From NCBI RefSeq assembly GCF_022539405.1, contig NZ_CP054394.1:374501-438500 (forward strand): a DNA stretch of 64,000 nt, in the 5' to 3' direction. Below the pieces are notes generated by a model. The model made no database searches. It was not told the origin of the DNA and was given only the letters and a program-made list of their open reading frames with translations. Source of the DNA: Natranaerofaba carboxydovora. GTDB lineage: Bacteria > Bacillota > Natranaerobiia > Natranaerobiales > Natranaerofabaceae. Both the position numbers and the translations under genes were made by a program. The stretch's first letter is position 1; each line of letters begins with the position of its first letter. This document shows, in pieces, positions 1 through 7,644 of this stretch.

Positions 1-165
1 GAACATTTAGCACGGGGTCTTAATTATCGTGAGATTGGAGAAAACCTTTATATTAGTGAAAGAACAGTTAAGTATCACATGGAAAATATAAAAAATAGGC
101 TAAACCTAAAAACTCAGGAACAGGTGATTGCTTGGGCCTGGGAACAGGGTATTTCTAAAGTTTAA
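1..165 (+). CDS. LuxR-type HTH regulator, C-terminal end (partial)
   Basis: The window opens inside this gene; 54 codons remain before TAA. The translation reads as the last three helices of a LuxR/GerE DNA-binding domain: LNYREIGENLYISERTVKYH is the typical helix-turn-helix, followed by MENIKNRL. The sensing part (receiver or other) lies upstream and cannot be seen. It faces the convergent substrate-binding-protein gene 14 bp downstream. A response regulator for the neighbouring transport genes is possible but is inference only. Confidence 0.85.
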   Translation, partial: EHLARGLNYREIGENLYISERTVKYHMENIKNRLNLKTQEQVIAWAWEQGISKV

Positions 166-179
166 GAGCTAGCAACAGC

Positions 180-1274
180 TTACTCAAAATATACTTCATC
201 AGCAATCAACATCATCTCAAAAGGAATTTGGTATCCTATTTCATCTGCTGTTTTCATATTTATAGCAATTCTAATTTCTGAAGGAGTTCTTACTGGAATG
301 TCAGCTATGTTAGCACCTTTAAGTACTTCGATAGCCATGTCACCTGACTGTAAACCTAGGAGATAGTAATCATAGCCAGTGGCATACATAGCTCCGCCCC
401 TGGCAAATTCGGTAGAAGCTCCTATTACAGGTATATTATATTTATTCATAGTGTTAATTAAAGGTTTGATAGCGGCCAAAACAGTATTATCTGTGGGAAC
501 CCAAACTATATCAACTTTATTTGCAAGTGTTTCTGCCATCGACTCCACTTCACTTGGACCTGTTACTTGTTTTTCTATAATATTTATCCCTAATTCTTTA
601 GAGATTTCATAGGAAAGTTCTATCTGAACTACAGAGTTTATCTCAGCATCATTATAAATCACCCCAATATTTTCTGCATTTGGCATTGCAGCTATGGCCA
701 TGTCTAATAGAGCTTCAACAGGGGTTAAGTCACTAACGCCTGTAACATTAGTATTTGGTTTTTCCCAGCTTTCTACCAATCCAGCTGTTTGAGGTTCAGT
801 GACTGCCGCAAAAACTACCGGAACTTCTTTTTGTTTTGAAGCAGCTTCAGCAGCTGGGGTAGCAATAGCTACAATCAAATCAACACCATCTTTAACAAAC
901 TGATCTACAATTAACTGACATTTTTGTTGTTCCCCGTGAGCGTTTTGATAATCAATTCTAATATTATAGTTATCTTTTAAATCTGCTTTTTTAATCGCAT
1001 CAATAATGCCTGACTTTACAGAATCAAGTGCTTGGTGTTCAATGTATTGAAGCAATCCAATATTAATATTTTTATCTGGCAGTACTTTTCCTTCCTTGTT
1101 TGCCAAATTTGTTTCCCGTTTATTTTTGATGGTGACTTTTTCTACTTTATCATCGCTCTTGCCGTTATTTTTAGATATAGAATCATCGCTATAACTGCAG
1201 CTATTAATTATTAAAATTATTGCAAAGCAAACAGATATTAAAATATATAACTTTTGTCTATAAAGCTTTGGCAA
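180..1274 (-). CDS. ABC-type substrate-binding lipoprotein (ABC_sub_bind / TrpX-like)
   Basis: A 364-residue protein with a lipoprotein signal peptide: basic start, hydrophobic core about residues 9-24, then a lipobox ending INSC. The mature part follows the ABC_sub_bind family (PF04392), a periplasmic-binding fold of two lobes, with family phrases such as VKDGVDLIVAIATPAAEAA and PVVFAAVTEPQTAGLV. The start is TTG with AGGAGG eight bases upstream on the minus strand. No permease or ATPase gene adjoins it, so it is an orphan here. It is divergent from a second family member, with a palindrome between them. Family members bind amino acids such as tryptophan or other small organics; the ligand here is unknown. 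Confidence 0.85.
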   Translation of the reverse strand: MPKLYRQKLYILISVCFAIILIINSCSYSDDSISKNNGKSDDKVEKVTIKNKRETNLANKEGKVLPDKNINIGLLQYIEHQALDSVKSGIIDAIKKADLKDNYNIRIDYQNAHGEQQKCQLIVDQFVKDGVDLIVAIATPAAEAASKQKEVPVVFAAVTEPQTAGLVESWEKPNTNVTGVSDLTPVEALLDMAIAAMPNAENIGVIYNDAEINSVVQIELSYEISKELGINIIEKQVTGPSEVESMAETLANKVDIVWVPTDNTVLAAIKPLINTMNKYNIPVIGASTEFARGGAMYATGYDYYLLGLQSGDMAIEVLKGANIADIPVRTPSEIRIAINMKTADEIGYQIPFEMMLIADEVYFE

Positions 1275-1404
1275 TGTAATTTCCTCCTACAAAATACCTT
1301 ACTATGTAAAATGATTTAATAGTTTCTATATTGAGCATTTAACTTCCTTTAATTATTGTTAACATTTTTTGAAAACTAGCACAATTGTACTTTTTTGCAA
1401 AAAT

Positions 1405-1422
1405 ACTGTACTAAAGTACAGT
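1405..1422. promoter_or_regulatory. palindromic operator candidate between divergent binding-protein genes
   Basis: ACTGTACT and AGTACAGT form perfect 8-bp arms around a central AA. The site lies in the divergent intergenic region, 131 bp upstream of the minus-strand start and 72 bp upstream of the plus-strand start. Its size and symmetry suit a dimeric repressor or activator. The half-site GTACT resembles part of the E. coli TrpR operator, but the spacing differs, so no regulator is assigned. Confidence 0.5.
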
Positions 1423-1493
1423 GTAAAAGTTACAGTTATAACGTTAAAATCAAAATATAGTTGAAAAATTTTAAAAAGGAAAAAGGTGAGATT

Positions 1494-2630
1494 ATGGAAG
1501 AAAAGCTTGCAAAAAAACTAGCTATTTTTCTTGTGTTTTTGTTGCTTTTGTTTACTAATTCGTTTTTATTTGCTGATAATTCTTATCCTAATAATGACGG
1601 CGAAAAATGGCGAATAGGTTATGCTGAAGGAGAACCATTTGTGAATTTTGCTGGGACTTTTCATGGATTAGTTCAAGGGTTTGAAGAACATGGTTATATT
1701 AATGGTGTTGAACAAATGCCATATTCATCTGGTCAAGAAGATAGTAAGGTGATGTGGGAATGGTTGGTTTCCCATAATACCGGAAATCTTGAATTTGTAG
1801 AAGATGCTTATTATTCTTTTGGTGTGGAATCGGGCTCAGAAGAAGAGCTGTTAAATCGTCTAGAAAGCGAAGGCGATCTAGATCTTGTGATTACTATGGG
1901 AACTTATGCTGGACAAATTTTAGCAACTGATACTCATAGTGTACCTGTTATGGTATTTTCTACAACGAATGCAGTTGAAGCTAATATTATTGATTCTGCT
2001 AAAGATTCTGGGAAAGATCATATTTGGGCTCATATGGAACCTGACAGAGAAAAACGTTTGATTGAAGTGTTTAGTGACCTTTTTGATTTTGAAAAAATGG
2101 GCATTGTTTATGAGGATTCGGATTTAGCAAGAACTTATTCGGCTATAGATGAAATTGAAGCTACTGCATCTGAAAGAGGTTTTGAAATTATATATCGTCA
2201 TGTTGATGAACCAGCAGATTCTGAAGATAGAGAGCGATACTATGAAGAACTGCAAGATGCCTATAACGAGCTAGCATACGAAATAGACGCATTTTATATT
2301 ACAGTAGCTTCTATTGAAGCAAGTCGCTTGGAAGGGCTTTTGACCCCGTTTTATGAAAACAACATTCCTTCATTTTCTCAACTGGGTGGGGAAGAAGTAA
2401 GAGCTGGAGCAGTGGCTAGTGTGTCCCGAGATGATTTTTCTGAAATTGGTTTGTTCGGCAGTGATGCAATAATTAGAGTTTTAGAAGGGGAACTGCCTCG
2501 TGACCAAATCCAAACTTTTACCCTTACTCCCTTAATTTCGGTTAATTTAGAAGCAGCTGAGCGAGTTGATTATAGAGTCCCTTTCGAAGTATTACTGGTA
2601 GCAGATCAAGTTCACCAAACTATTAATTAA
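1494..2630 (+). CDS. secreted ABC-type substrate-binding protein without lipobox
   Basis: A 378-residue protein. The start is the ATG after AAGGTGAG, not the upstream TTG. It has a Sec signal peptide (KKLAIFLVFLLLLFTNSFLFA, cleavage probably after LFA) but no cysteine, so unlike the divergent homologue it would not be lipid-anchored. The mature part is the same ABC_sub_bind fold (VITMGTYAGQILATDTHSVPVMVFSTT; closing VPFEVLLVADQV, matching IPFEMMLIADEV in the homologue). It is strongly acidic. It leads an apparent operon with a GNAT, a sensor-MFS fusion and a racemase, and no ABC permease. The ligand is unknown. Confidence 0.8.
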   Translation: MEEKLAKKLAIFLVFLLLLFTNSFLFADNSYPNNDGEKWRIGYAEGEPFVNFAGTFHGLVQGFEEHGYINGVEQMPYSSGQEDSKVMWEWLVSHNTGNLEFVEDAYYSFGVESGSEEELLNRLESEGDLDLVITMGTYAGQILATDTHSVPVMVFSTTNAVEANIIDSAKDSGKDHIWAHMEPDREKRLIEVFSDLFDFEKMGIVYEDSDLARTYSAIDEIEATASERGFEIIYRHVDEPADSEDRERYYEELQDAYNELAYEIDAFYITVASIEASRLEGLLTPFYENNIPSFSQLGGEEVRAGAVASVSRDDFSEIGLFGSDAIIRVLEGELPRDQIQTFTLTPLISVNLEAAERVDYRVPFEVLLVADQVHQTIN

Positions 2631-2650
2631 TATAGAAAGGGGCTAAAAAA

Positions 2651-3346
2651 ATGAATATTGATGAAAAACCAGTGAGCGAAAAATTATCCTTTGAAGTAGT
2701 TAACTTGGATAAAACATATTTGGAAAAGATAATTAAATTACAAAAACTGGTCATTGATTCTTTGGAAGACAAGGTTTTGTGTGTTTCTCTTTCAGAAGAA
2801 GAGTATTTGGATGCACTAGGTGATAAAGGTATTGTCGTAGGTGTTAAAAAAGGGGATAACCTGGTTGGAATTTATGTTGGCTTGTTTCCCGGGCAATCAA
2901 TGGATAACCTTGGAAGAGAGATAAATTTAGATAAAAATGAACTTGAAAAGGTATGTCATCTAGAGTTAGCTTTTATTGATCCTAAATATAGGGGGATGAA
3001 ACTTCATTATAAATTAGGTGTTAATCTTATAAGTGAGGTACAAACATATAATATGACTCGTTATTTTTTTGCAACTGTTGAGCCCAGGAACTTACCATCG
3101 TTAAAGAATCTTTTTTCATTCGGATTATATATTGTGAAGTTTAATGAAATGTATGGAGGTTTGAAACGCTTTGTTTTATGTCACGATATAGGTCGCCTTA
3201 TTAGATGGGATAAGAGCAATGCTATTATCGTAAGCAGCAATGAAATAGATTATCAGCGCGAACTACTTCAACAAGGCTGGCAAGGGATGGAGATGAAGCG
3301 AGAATTTAATGAAACATTTATCGTATATTGCAAAGAAAAACTTTAA
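2651..3346 (+). CDS. GNAT-family N-acetyltransferase
   Basis: A 231-residue cytoplasmic protein beginning 20 bp after the binding-protein gene, with ribosome site GAAAGGGG. The centre reads as a GNAT fold: beta-4 LELAFIDPKYRGMKLHYKLG (motif A region, acetyl-CoA binding, with R-G-M-K-L in place of the usual R-G-x-G-x), then VEPRNLPSLKNLFSFGL, the typical motif B where asparagine and a hydrophobic helix sit. The acceptor substrate cannot be told. Its place before a transporter and a racemase suggests that it modifies an amine or amino acid, but this is inference. Confidence 0.7.
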   Translation: MNIDEKPVSEKLSFEVVNLDKTYLEKIIKLQKLVIDSLEDKVLCVSLSEEEYLDALGDKGIVVGVKKGDNLVGIYVGLFPGQSMDNLGREINLDKNELEKVCHLELAFIDPKYRGMKLHYKLGVNLISEVQTYNMTRYFFATVEPRNLPSLKNLFSFGLYIVKFNEMYGGLKRFVLCHDIGRLIRWDKSNAIIVSSNEIDYQRELLQQGWQGMEMKREFNETFIVYCKEKL

Positions 3347-3406
3347 TCTAAGCAATAAAATTGAATTTGAGATTTTTAAATGAGATTTTAGGAGGTCAAA
3401 AGATAA

Positions 3407-5878
3407 ATGCAAATAGGAGATCGCAACATAATTTTAGTATTTTTCTTAATACTTATATTAGTTGTTTTAGGATTTACAGGCCTATTAATCGTATCAGATT
3501 TTCAAATGAACTTTGTCGATTCTTTGGTGTCTACGTATGAGGTTTCTGGGCGGCAAAGTGTACATAAAATAGAATATTCTTTGCGGTATGGTAAGCCTTT
3601 AGAAAACTTTTATGGTATAGAAGAGACTTTACAGGAGGTTAAGCAGGACCTGCCCGAAGTTAGTGAAGTTCAAATTATATCTACTGATGGTCAGGTTATG
3701 TATGATACAAAAGGGCAAGTAGAGGATAGAGTACTACCCGAAAAACTTCAGAAATTATCAAACTTTGGTTATGATAGTGAAACAAATTATAGTTATGGAA
3801 CAAATGATGGTTATTATCATGTTTTTTTGCCTATTCAGGGTCAAAATTCAGAGTGGCAGGGTAGTTTTCAAATTATATTCCCCGAAGATATAATAAATAG
3901 TCATGTGACGGAAATTACTACAGAACTTGTTATTTTTTTAATTTTTATGTCACTTATAGGTCTTTTAGTCCTGATATTATTAAGTAAATGGATTAAGTTT
4001 ATAAATGCCGATGGAAAAGTAAATAGAAAGAATTTTTTGGTAACAACTATGGTTCTATTAGGGATAATTCAGTTTATTTTCGGATTTCTAAATTATACTT
4101 CATTTAGGGATGAGTATCAAAAGATAGCACAGGACAATGCTTCTAATGTGAGTAATGTAATAAATAATGACATAGAGTCGGTACTTAATCTTGGTGTTTC
4201 CTATCATCAGCTGTATGGGTTAGAAAACTATTTGGCAAACATTACAGACAGTGTTCCTGAAATAGGCCTAATAAGGTTAAACTCTGCAAATGAGGTTCTA
4301 TATTCATCAGAAGATGCCCTTAGTTATGATGAATTAGCTGATATCAATCTAAATGAAAAAGATAGCTCTATGATTCATTTGCTTCCTATGATTGAAGATA
4401 ATGAACAAAATACAGCTTTTTTAGAGGTCGTATTATCCGAAGACTATTTTGCCCAGAGAATGCAGAACATACTGTTAGATAGCATGACAGTGCTTCTTCT
4501 ATCAGTTATTCTGATGATTGAAATTATTTTATTTATGGTTATTATTTTGCAGTGGAATTATGACAAAAAAGGATATTCAAAAAAGTCACCCGAAGAACTC
4601 TCAGAATCAATAAGTCCTGTTCTAAAACCCAGGATAGATAACAGGGCAATTAGGATGCTAGTATTAATTGTTGGAGCTGCGGTTTTTATGTCGGCTTCAT
4701 TTATTCCCCTTCGTATGCAGGAATTATATGATGGCGCGTTTTTGGGGATGTCAAAAGATATGATATTGGGGCTTCCTATTTCAGCAGAGATGCTATTTGC
4801 TGCTATTGCAGCAATTTTAGTTGGGAAAGTGATCGTAAGCAAAGGGTGGTATTTTTCCTTACTTTTAGGCATGATTATTTTTGGCGGGGGATTGTTTTTA
4901 TCATATTATGCAGTTAATAGTTTAACCTTTGTAATAGCCAGGGCTATTACAGGCGCTGGCTATGGTTCTACTTTATTAGCAATTAGAGGCTATATTGTCA
5001 ATGAAATACCTTCAGAGGAAGAGAGAAAAGAAATATTCCCAAATTACGTTTCAGGTATTTATGCCGGTTTTATTGTTGGCACTGTTACAGGTGGTATGTT
5101 AGCTGATAGGTTGGGATTTGCACAGGTGTTTTTAGTGGCCCTTGGTCTATGTATTGTTGCACTTCTGTTTGTGGTTTTCTTATTAAATCCTAGAGGACAG
5201 TTAAAAAATCAAATGAATCAGTCACTGTCCCAAACATCTGATACAGAAAAATTGGTCGATAAAAATGGTTCGATGGAGGAAAATGAGGGTAGCTCATTAG
5301 CATATGGAGTTTTTTCTTTTTTGATTAATCCAAGGGTTTTAATCTTCTTTGTGTTGGTTGTATTACCTCTTACTATTAGCAGCATGTTTGTTGATTATTA
5401 CTTCCCAATATTTGCAGCTGCAGAAGGAGCTACTACTTCGAACGTAGGAAGAGCTTTTATGTTAAATGGTTTTGCAATTGCCTATCTTGGTCCTTTCTTA
5501 AGTAGACATGCAGAAAATAAACTGGGTTCGAAAAAAGCCCTTCTCGCTTCTGGCATTTTAATTTCCGGGGCATTGATTTTATTTTATAATGTAAGCACCC
5601 TGGCAATAGCTTTTTTTGTTGTAGTAATGATAGGTGTATCAGAGAGCTTTGGCCTTGTAGCTCAAAACAATTATTTCGTTGAGTTGAGAGATGTCAAATA
5701 TTTTGGTGAAAGTAAAGCACTTGGATATTATGAAAATGTTCGCAAACTAGGGCAGATGATGGGACCTCTTGTCTTCGGTAGTGTTCTTACTCTTGGTATG
5801 ATGGGAGTAGGTATTATTGGGATAACGACCCTTGCACTGATTGTACTATTTGCATTTGTGTTGACAAAGAGAAATTAA
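3407..5878 (+). CDS. sensor-domain/MFS transporter fusion
   Basis: An 823-residue membrane protein in two parts. Residues 1-385 hold two copies of the layout helix - extracytoplasmic domain of about 130 residues - helix (helices near 8-29, 172-194, 209-228, 359-382), as in extracytoplasmic sensor domains of kinases and chemoreceptors. From about residue 410 to the end there is a full major facilitator transporter of about 12 helices; its loop near 524-545 (GYGSTLLAIRGYIVNEI) resembles drug and metabolite MFS exporters. A sensory N-terminus on an MFS protein is unusual. The gene lies between a GNAT and a racemase gene, 21 bp from the latter. Substrate and direction of transport are not evident. 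Confidence 0.75.
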   Translation: MQIGDRNIILVFFLILILVVLGFTGLLIVSDFQMNFVDSLVSTYEVSGRQSVHKIEYSLRYGKPLENFYGIEETLQEVKQDLPEVSEVQIISTDGQVMYDTKGQVEDRVLPEKLQKLSNFGYDSETNYSYGTNDGYYHVFLPIQGQNSEWQGSFQIIFPEDIINSHVTEITTELVIFLIFMSLIGLLVLILLSKWIKFINADGKVNRKNFLVTTMVLLGIIQFIFGFLNYTSFRDEYQKIAQDNASNVSNVINNDIESVLNLGVSYHQLYGLENYLANITDSVPEIGLIRLNSANEVLYSSEDALSYDELADINLNEKDSSMIHLLPMIEDNEQNTAFLEVVLSEDYFAQRMQNILLDSMTVLLLSVILMIEIILFMVIILQWNYDKKGYSKKSPEELSESISPVLKPRIDNRAIRMLVLIVGAAVFMSASFIPLRMQELYDGAFLGMSKDMILGLPISAEMLFAAIAAILVGKVIVSKGWYFSLLLGMIIFGGGLFLSYYAVNSLTFVIARAITGAGYGSTLLAIRGYIVNEIPSEEERKEIFPNYVSGIYAGFIVGTVTGGMLADRLGFAQVFLVALGLCIVALLFVVFLLNPRGQLKNQMNQSLSQTSDTEKLVDKNGSMEENEGSSLAYGVFSFLINPRVLIFFVLVVLPLTISSMFVDYYFPIFAAAEGATTSNVGRAFMLNGFAIAYLGPFLSRHAENKLGSKKALLASGILISGALILFYNVSTLAIAFFVVVMIGVSESFGLVAQNNYFVELRDVKYFGESKALGYYENVRKLGQMMGPLVFGSVLTLGMMGVGIIGITTLALIVLFAFVLTKRN

Positions 5879-5899
5879 TACTGGCGGAGGTAGTTTTTT

Positions 5900-7054
5900 A
5901 TGCAAAAGGAAGTTATCGTAGAAAAAAATCAAGGCCATATGTTCTGGATTGAGGTTCATATAGGCCATTTACTACACAATATTAATATACTGCAAAAGCA
6001 CTTGGGCCCAACTATAAATATGCTTCCAGTTGTTAAGGCAGATGCTTATGGACACGGTGCAGTAGCTATCTCTAAAGAGCTACAAAAAAACTCTTCTGTA
6101 ATAGGACTAGCGGTGTCTTCAGTTGCAGAAGGAATAGAGCTAAGATGTTCTGGCATTAATATCCCAATATTTATACTAGAATATATCTCACCTGGACAGG
6201 AAGAATCTATCGTCGACTGCGATTTAGTTCCACTATTGACAAACTTATCAATGGCAGAAAAATTGGGTTTATTGGGTAAAGAAAAGCAAAAAAAAGTACA
6301 AGTTCAGGTTAGAGTAGCTGTAGAAGCTGGAAATATAGGGGTAAGTATTGATGAACTACCTAATCTGCTTTTGCAAATAAAAGGCATGGAGTGGTTGGAG
6401 TTGAAAGGATTTTTCACCCACCTGTATGCTGCTTATTCTAAAAATGATGTAATGGTAGCAAAACAGCTTTCTGTTTTTAAAAAAGCTGTTAAAATGGCAA
6501 ATGACTATAATATAACTTTTCCTTTAACTCATGCAGCAAGTAGTCCTGCTATATTAAAATACCCGGATTCTTATTTTAATACTGTAAGACCAGGAACTAT
6601 AATGTATGGCCTTCCTTCTTTTGAAGACCAAGAAGATACTGGTCTTAGACCGGTAATGCAGCTAAAATCTAAAATAACAAATATAATAACTTTGCCTGCA
6701 GGTGGCGTAATAGCAGGGTATGTGAAACAGCCTTATTGTAGTTCTACAATGCGACTTGCAACAGTTCCTTTAGGATATAGAGATGCGCCTTTTTTGTTAA
6801 ATATGCAGGGAGGAGAAGTTTTAGTAAAGGGAGAAAGAACTAAAATTGTAGGATCACCTTTTATGACACATCTGTTAGTAGATGTGACTAGGATTTGTGA
6901 AGCGAACCTCGGAGATGAAGTAGTTTTTTTTGGGGAACAAGTAGAAGATACTATCAAAGCGGAGGATATAGCAAATAAAGCTGGCATAGGAGCCACCCAC
7001 TGCGAATCTATATGTTTCCTAAGCAGCCGTATACCTCGTAGCTTTATTTTGTGA
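5900..7054 (+). CDS. alanine racemase family, PLP-dependent
   Basis: A 384-residue fold-type III PLP enzyme. PVVKADAYGHGA carries the PLP lysine (K46); AGYVKQPY carries the second-face catalytic tyrosine (Y274); VRPGTIMYG and VPLGYRDA are family motifs. Where bacterial Alr has the M-D-Q-T-M-V-D signature, this protein has FMTHLLVDV, so the substrate may not be alanine; serine, ornithine or broad-specificity racemases belong to the same family. The start is an ATG nine bases after GGAGG. As the last gene of the apparent binding protein-GNAT-MFS operon, it may racemise the transported amino acid. The family call is firm; the substrate is open. Confidence 0.85.
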   Translation: MQKEVIVEKNQGHMFWIEVHIGHLLHNINILQKHLGPTINMLPVVKADAYGHGAVAISKELQKNSSVIGLAVSSVAEGIELRCSGINIPIFILEYISPGQEESIVDCDLVPLLTNLSMAEKLGLLGKEKQKKVQVQVRVAVEAGNIGVSIDELPNLLLQIKGMEWLELKGFFTHLYAAYSKNDVMVAKQLSVFKKAVKMANDYNITFPLTHAASSPAILKYPDSYFNTVRPGTIMYGLPSFEDQEDTGLRPVMQLKSKITNIITLPAGGVIAGYVKQPYCSSTMRLATVPLGYRDAPFLLNMQGGEVLVKGERTKIVGSPFMTHLLVDVTRICEANLGDEVVFFGEQVEDTIKAEDIANKAGIGATHCESICFLSSRIPRSFIL

Positions 7055-7109
7055 CAAATTAAACTTCGGTACATGTGTCTGGAGTTTGGGTCATATCCAT
7101 ATTTCCCAT

Positions 7110-7433
7110 TTATTTAACTAATATATCATTTGCTCCTTTTACAGATAACCTGCTCCAAAAAAATGTTTTCTCTATATCAATAACTATTTCTTTATTCCTT
7201 GAGTCTTGTAGAATTTTATTATCGACATGGACTTTTATACCTTCACAGTCTATAGCTTTGTAATGGTTAATGCCATCATTTTTTGGAAGGCCTATTTTTA
7301 CATCGGGGACCAGTACCTGGCCAGCTGAACAACCACCTCATCCCCCGGTAGATACCACTGGCATAAGATATATCGTAACTGCCTCTCCTTTGTTTTCTAT
7401 GTAATTTTTTGCTTTTTCTTCTATATGAATCAT
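7110..7433 (-). CDS. small selenoprotein with in-frame UGA (CC/Se-motif, HesB-like family)
   Basis: On the minus strand an ATG with GGTGAT five bases upstream opens a 107-codon frame interrupted only by TGA at codon 32 (7338-7340). Read through as selenocysteine, the motif is STGGUGGCSAGQ, a U-x-x-C redox pair. The N-terminus (MIHIEEKAKNYIENKGEAVT), the GLPKND segment and the EGIKVHVDN segment match my memory of the small CC/Se-motif (seleno)protein family, a HesB/IscA-like fold in anaerobic Firmicutes. A hairpin lies 15 nt past the UGA, where a bacterial SECIS should be. Ordinary ORF calling misses it because the UGA splits the frame. It is convergent with the racemase gene. Function is unknown, probably thiol or selenol redox or metal handling. 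selA-D genes are not in the window. Confidence 0.82.
7308..7322 (-). promoter_or_regulatory. SECIS-like hairpin for the UGA at 7338-7340
   Basis: On the minus strand GGCCAG-GUA-CUGGUC forms a six-pair stem (one G-U pair) with a GUA apical loop. The hairpin begins 15 nt after the UGA, and the loop lies about 21 nt after it. Bacterial SECIS elements bind SelB through a G-U in a small apical loop about 16-37 nt after the UGA, so both position and loop fit. Confidence 0.65.
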
Positions 7434-7505
7434 TTTATCACCATCACTTTGATTTTTTTCTTATTATTTATCTTGTTAAATAGCTATTATATAAAATTTG
7501 CGACT

Positions 7506-7530
7506 ATTATAACATACCTCGGCGGGGTAT
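7506..7530 (-). promoter_or_regulatory. extended -10 promoter with CsoR-like operator for the selenoprotein gene
   Basis: The minus strand has TGTTATAAT (extended -10; the TATAAT complements 7506-7511) about 70 bp before the selenoprotein start, with only a weak -35. Directly upstream, 7514-7530 reads ATACCTCGGCGGGGTAT, with inverted arms ATACC and GGTAT. The 17-bp length and the A-T-A-C-C...G-G-G-G-T-A-T frame resemble copper or persulfide operators of the CsoR/CstR family in Bacillus and Staphylococcus. Regulator identity is inference. Confidence 0.4.
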
Positions 7531-7644
7531 AAAAACATATAGTTTAAATATAAAATTTTGTATTTTAGAAGGAAAGTAATGCTGAATTATATAATATAAA
7601 GAGTTAGCATTTTATAGCCTAAAAATTTAAAAAGGGATGAGATT

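Noticed and set aside
7075-7263. A 62-codon plus-strand frame between the racemase and the cpgS-like gene
   Set aside because: It lies antisense to the selenoprotein frame, which has a ribosome site, family resemblance and a SECIS-like hairpin; the plus-strand frame has none of these.
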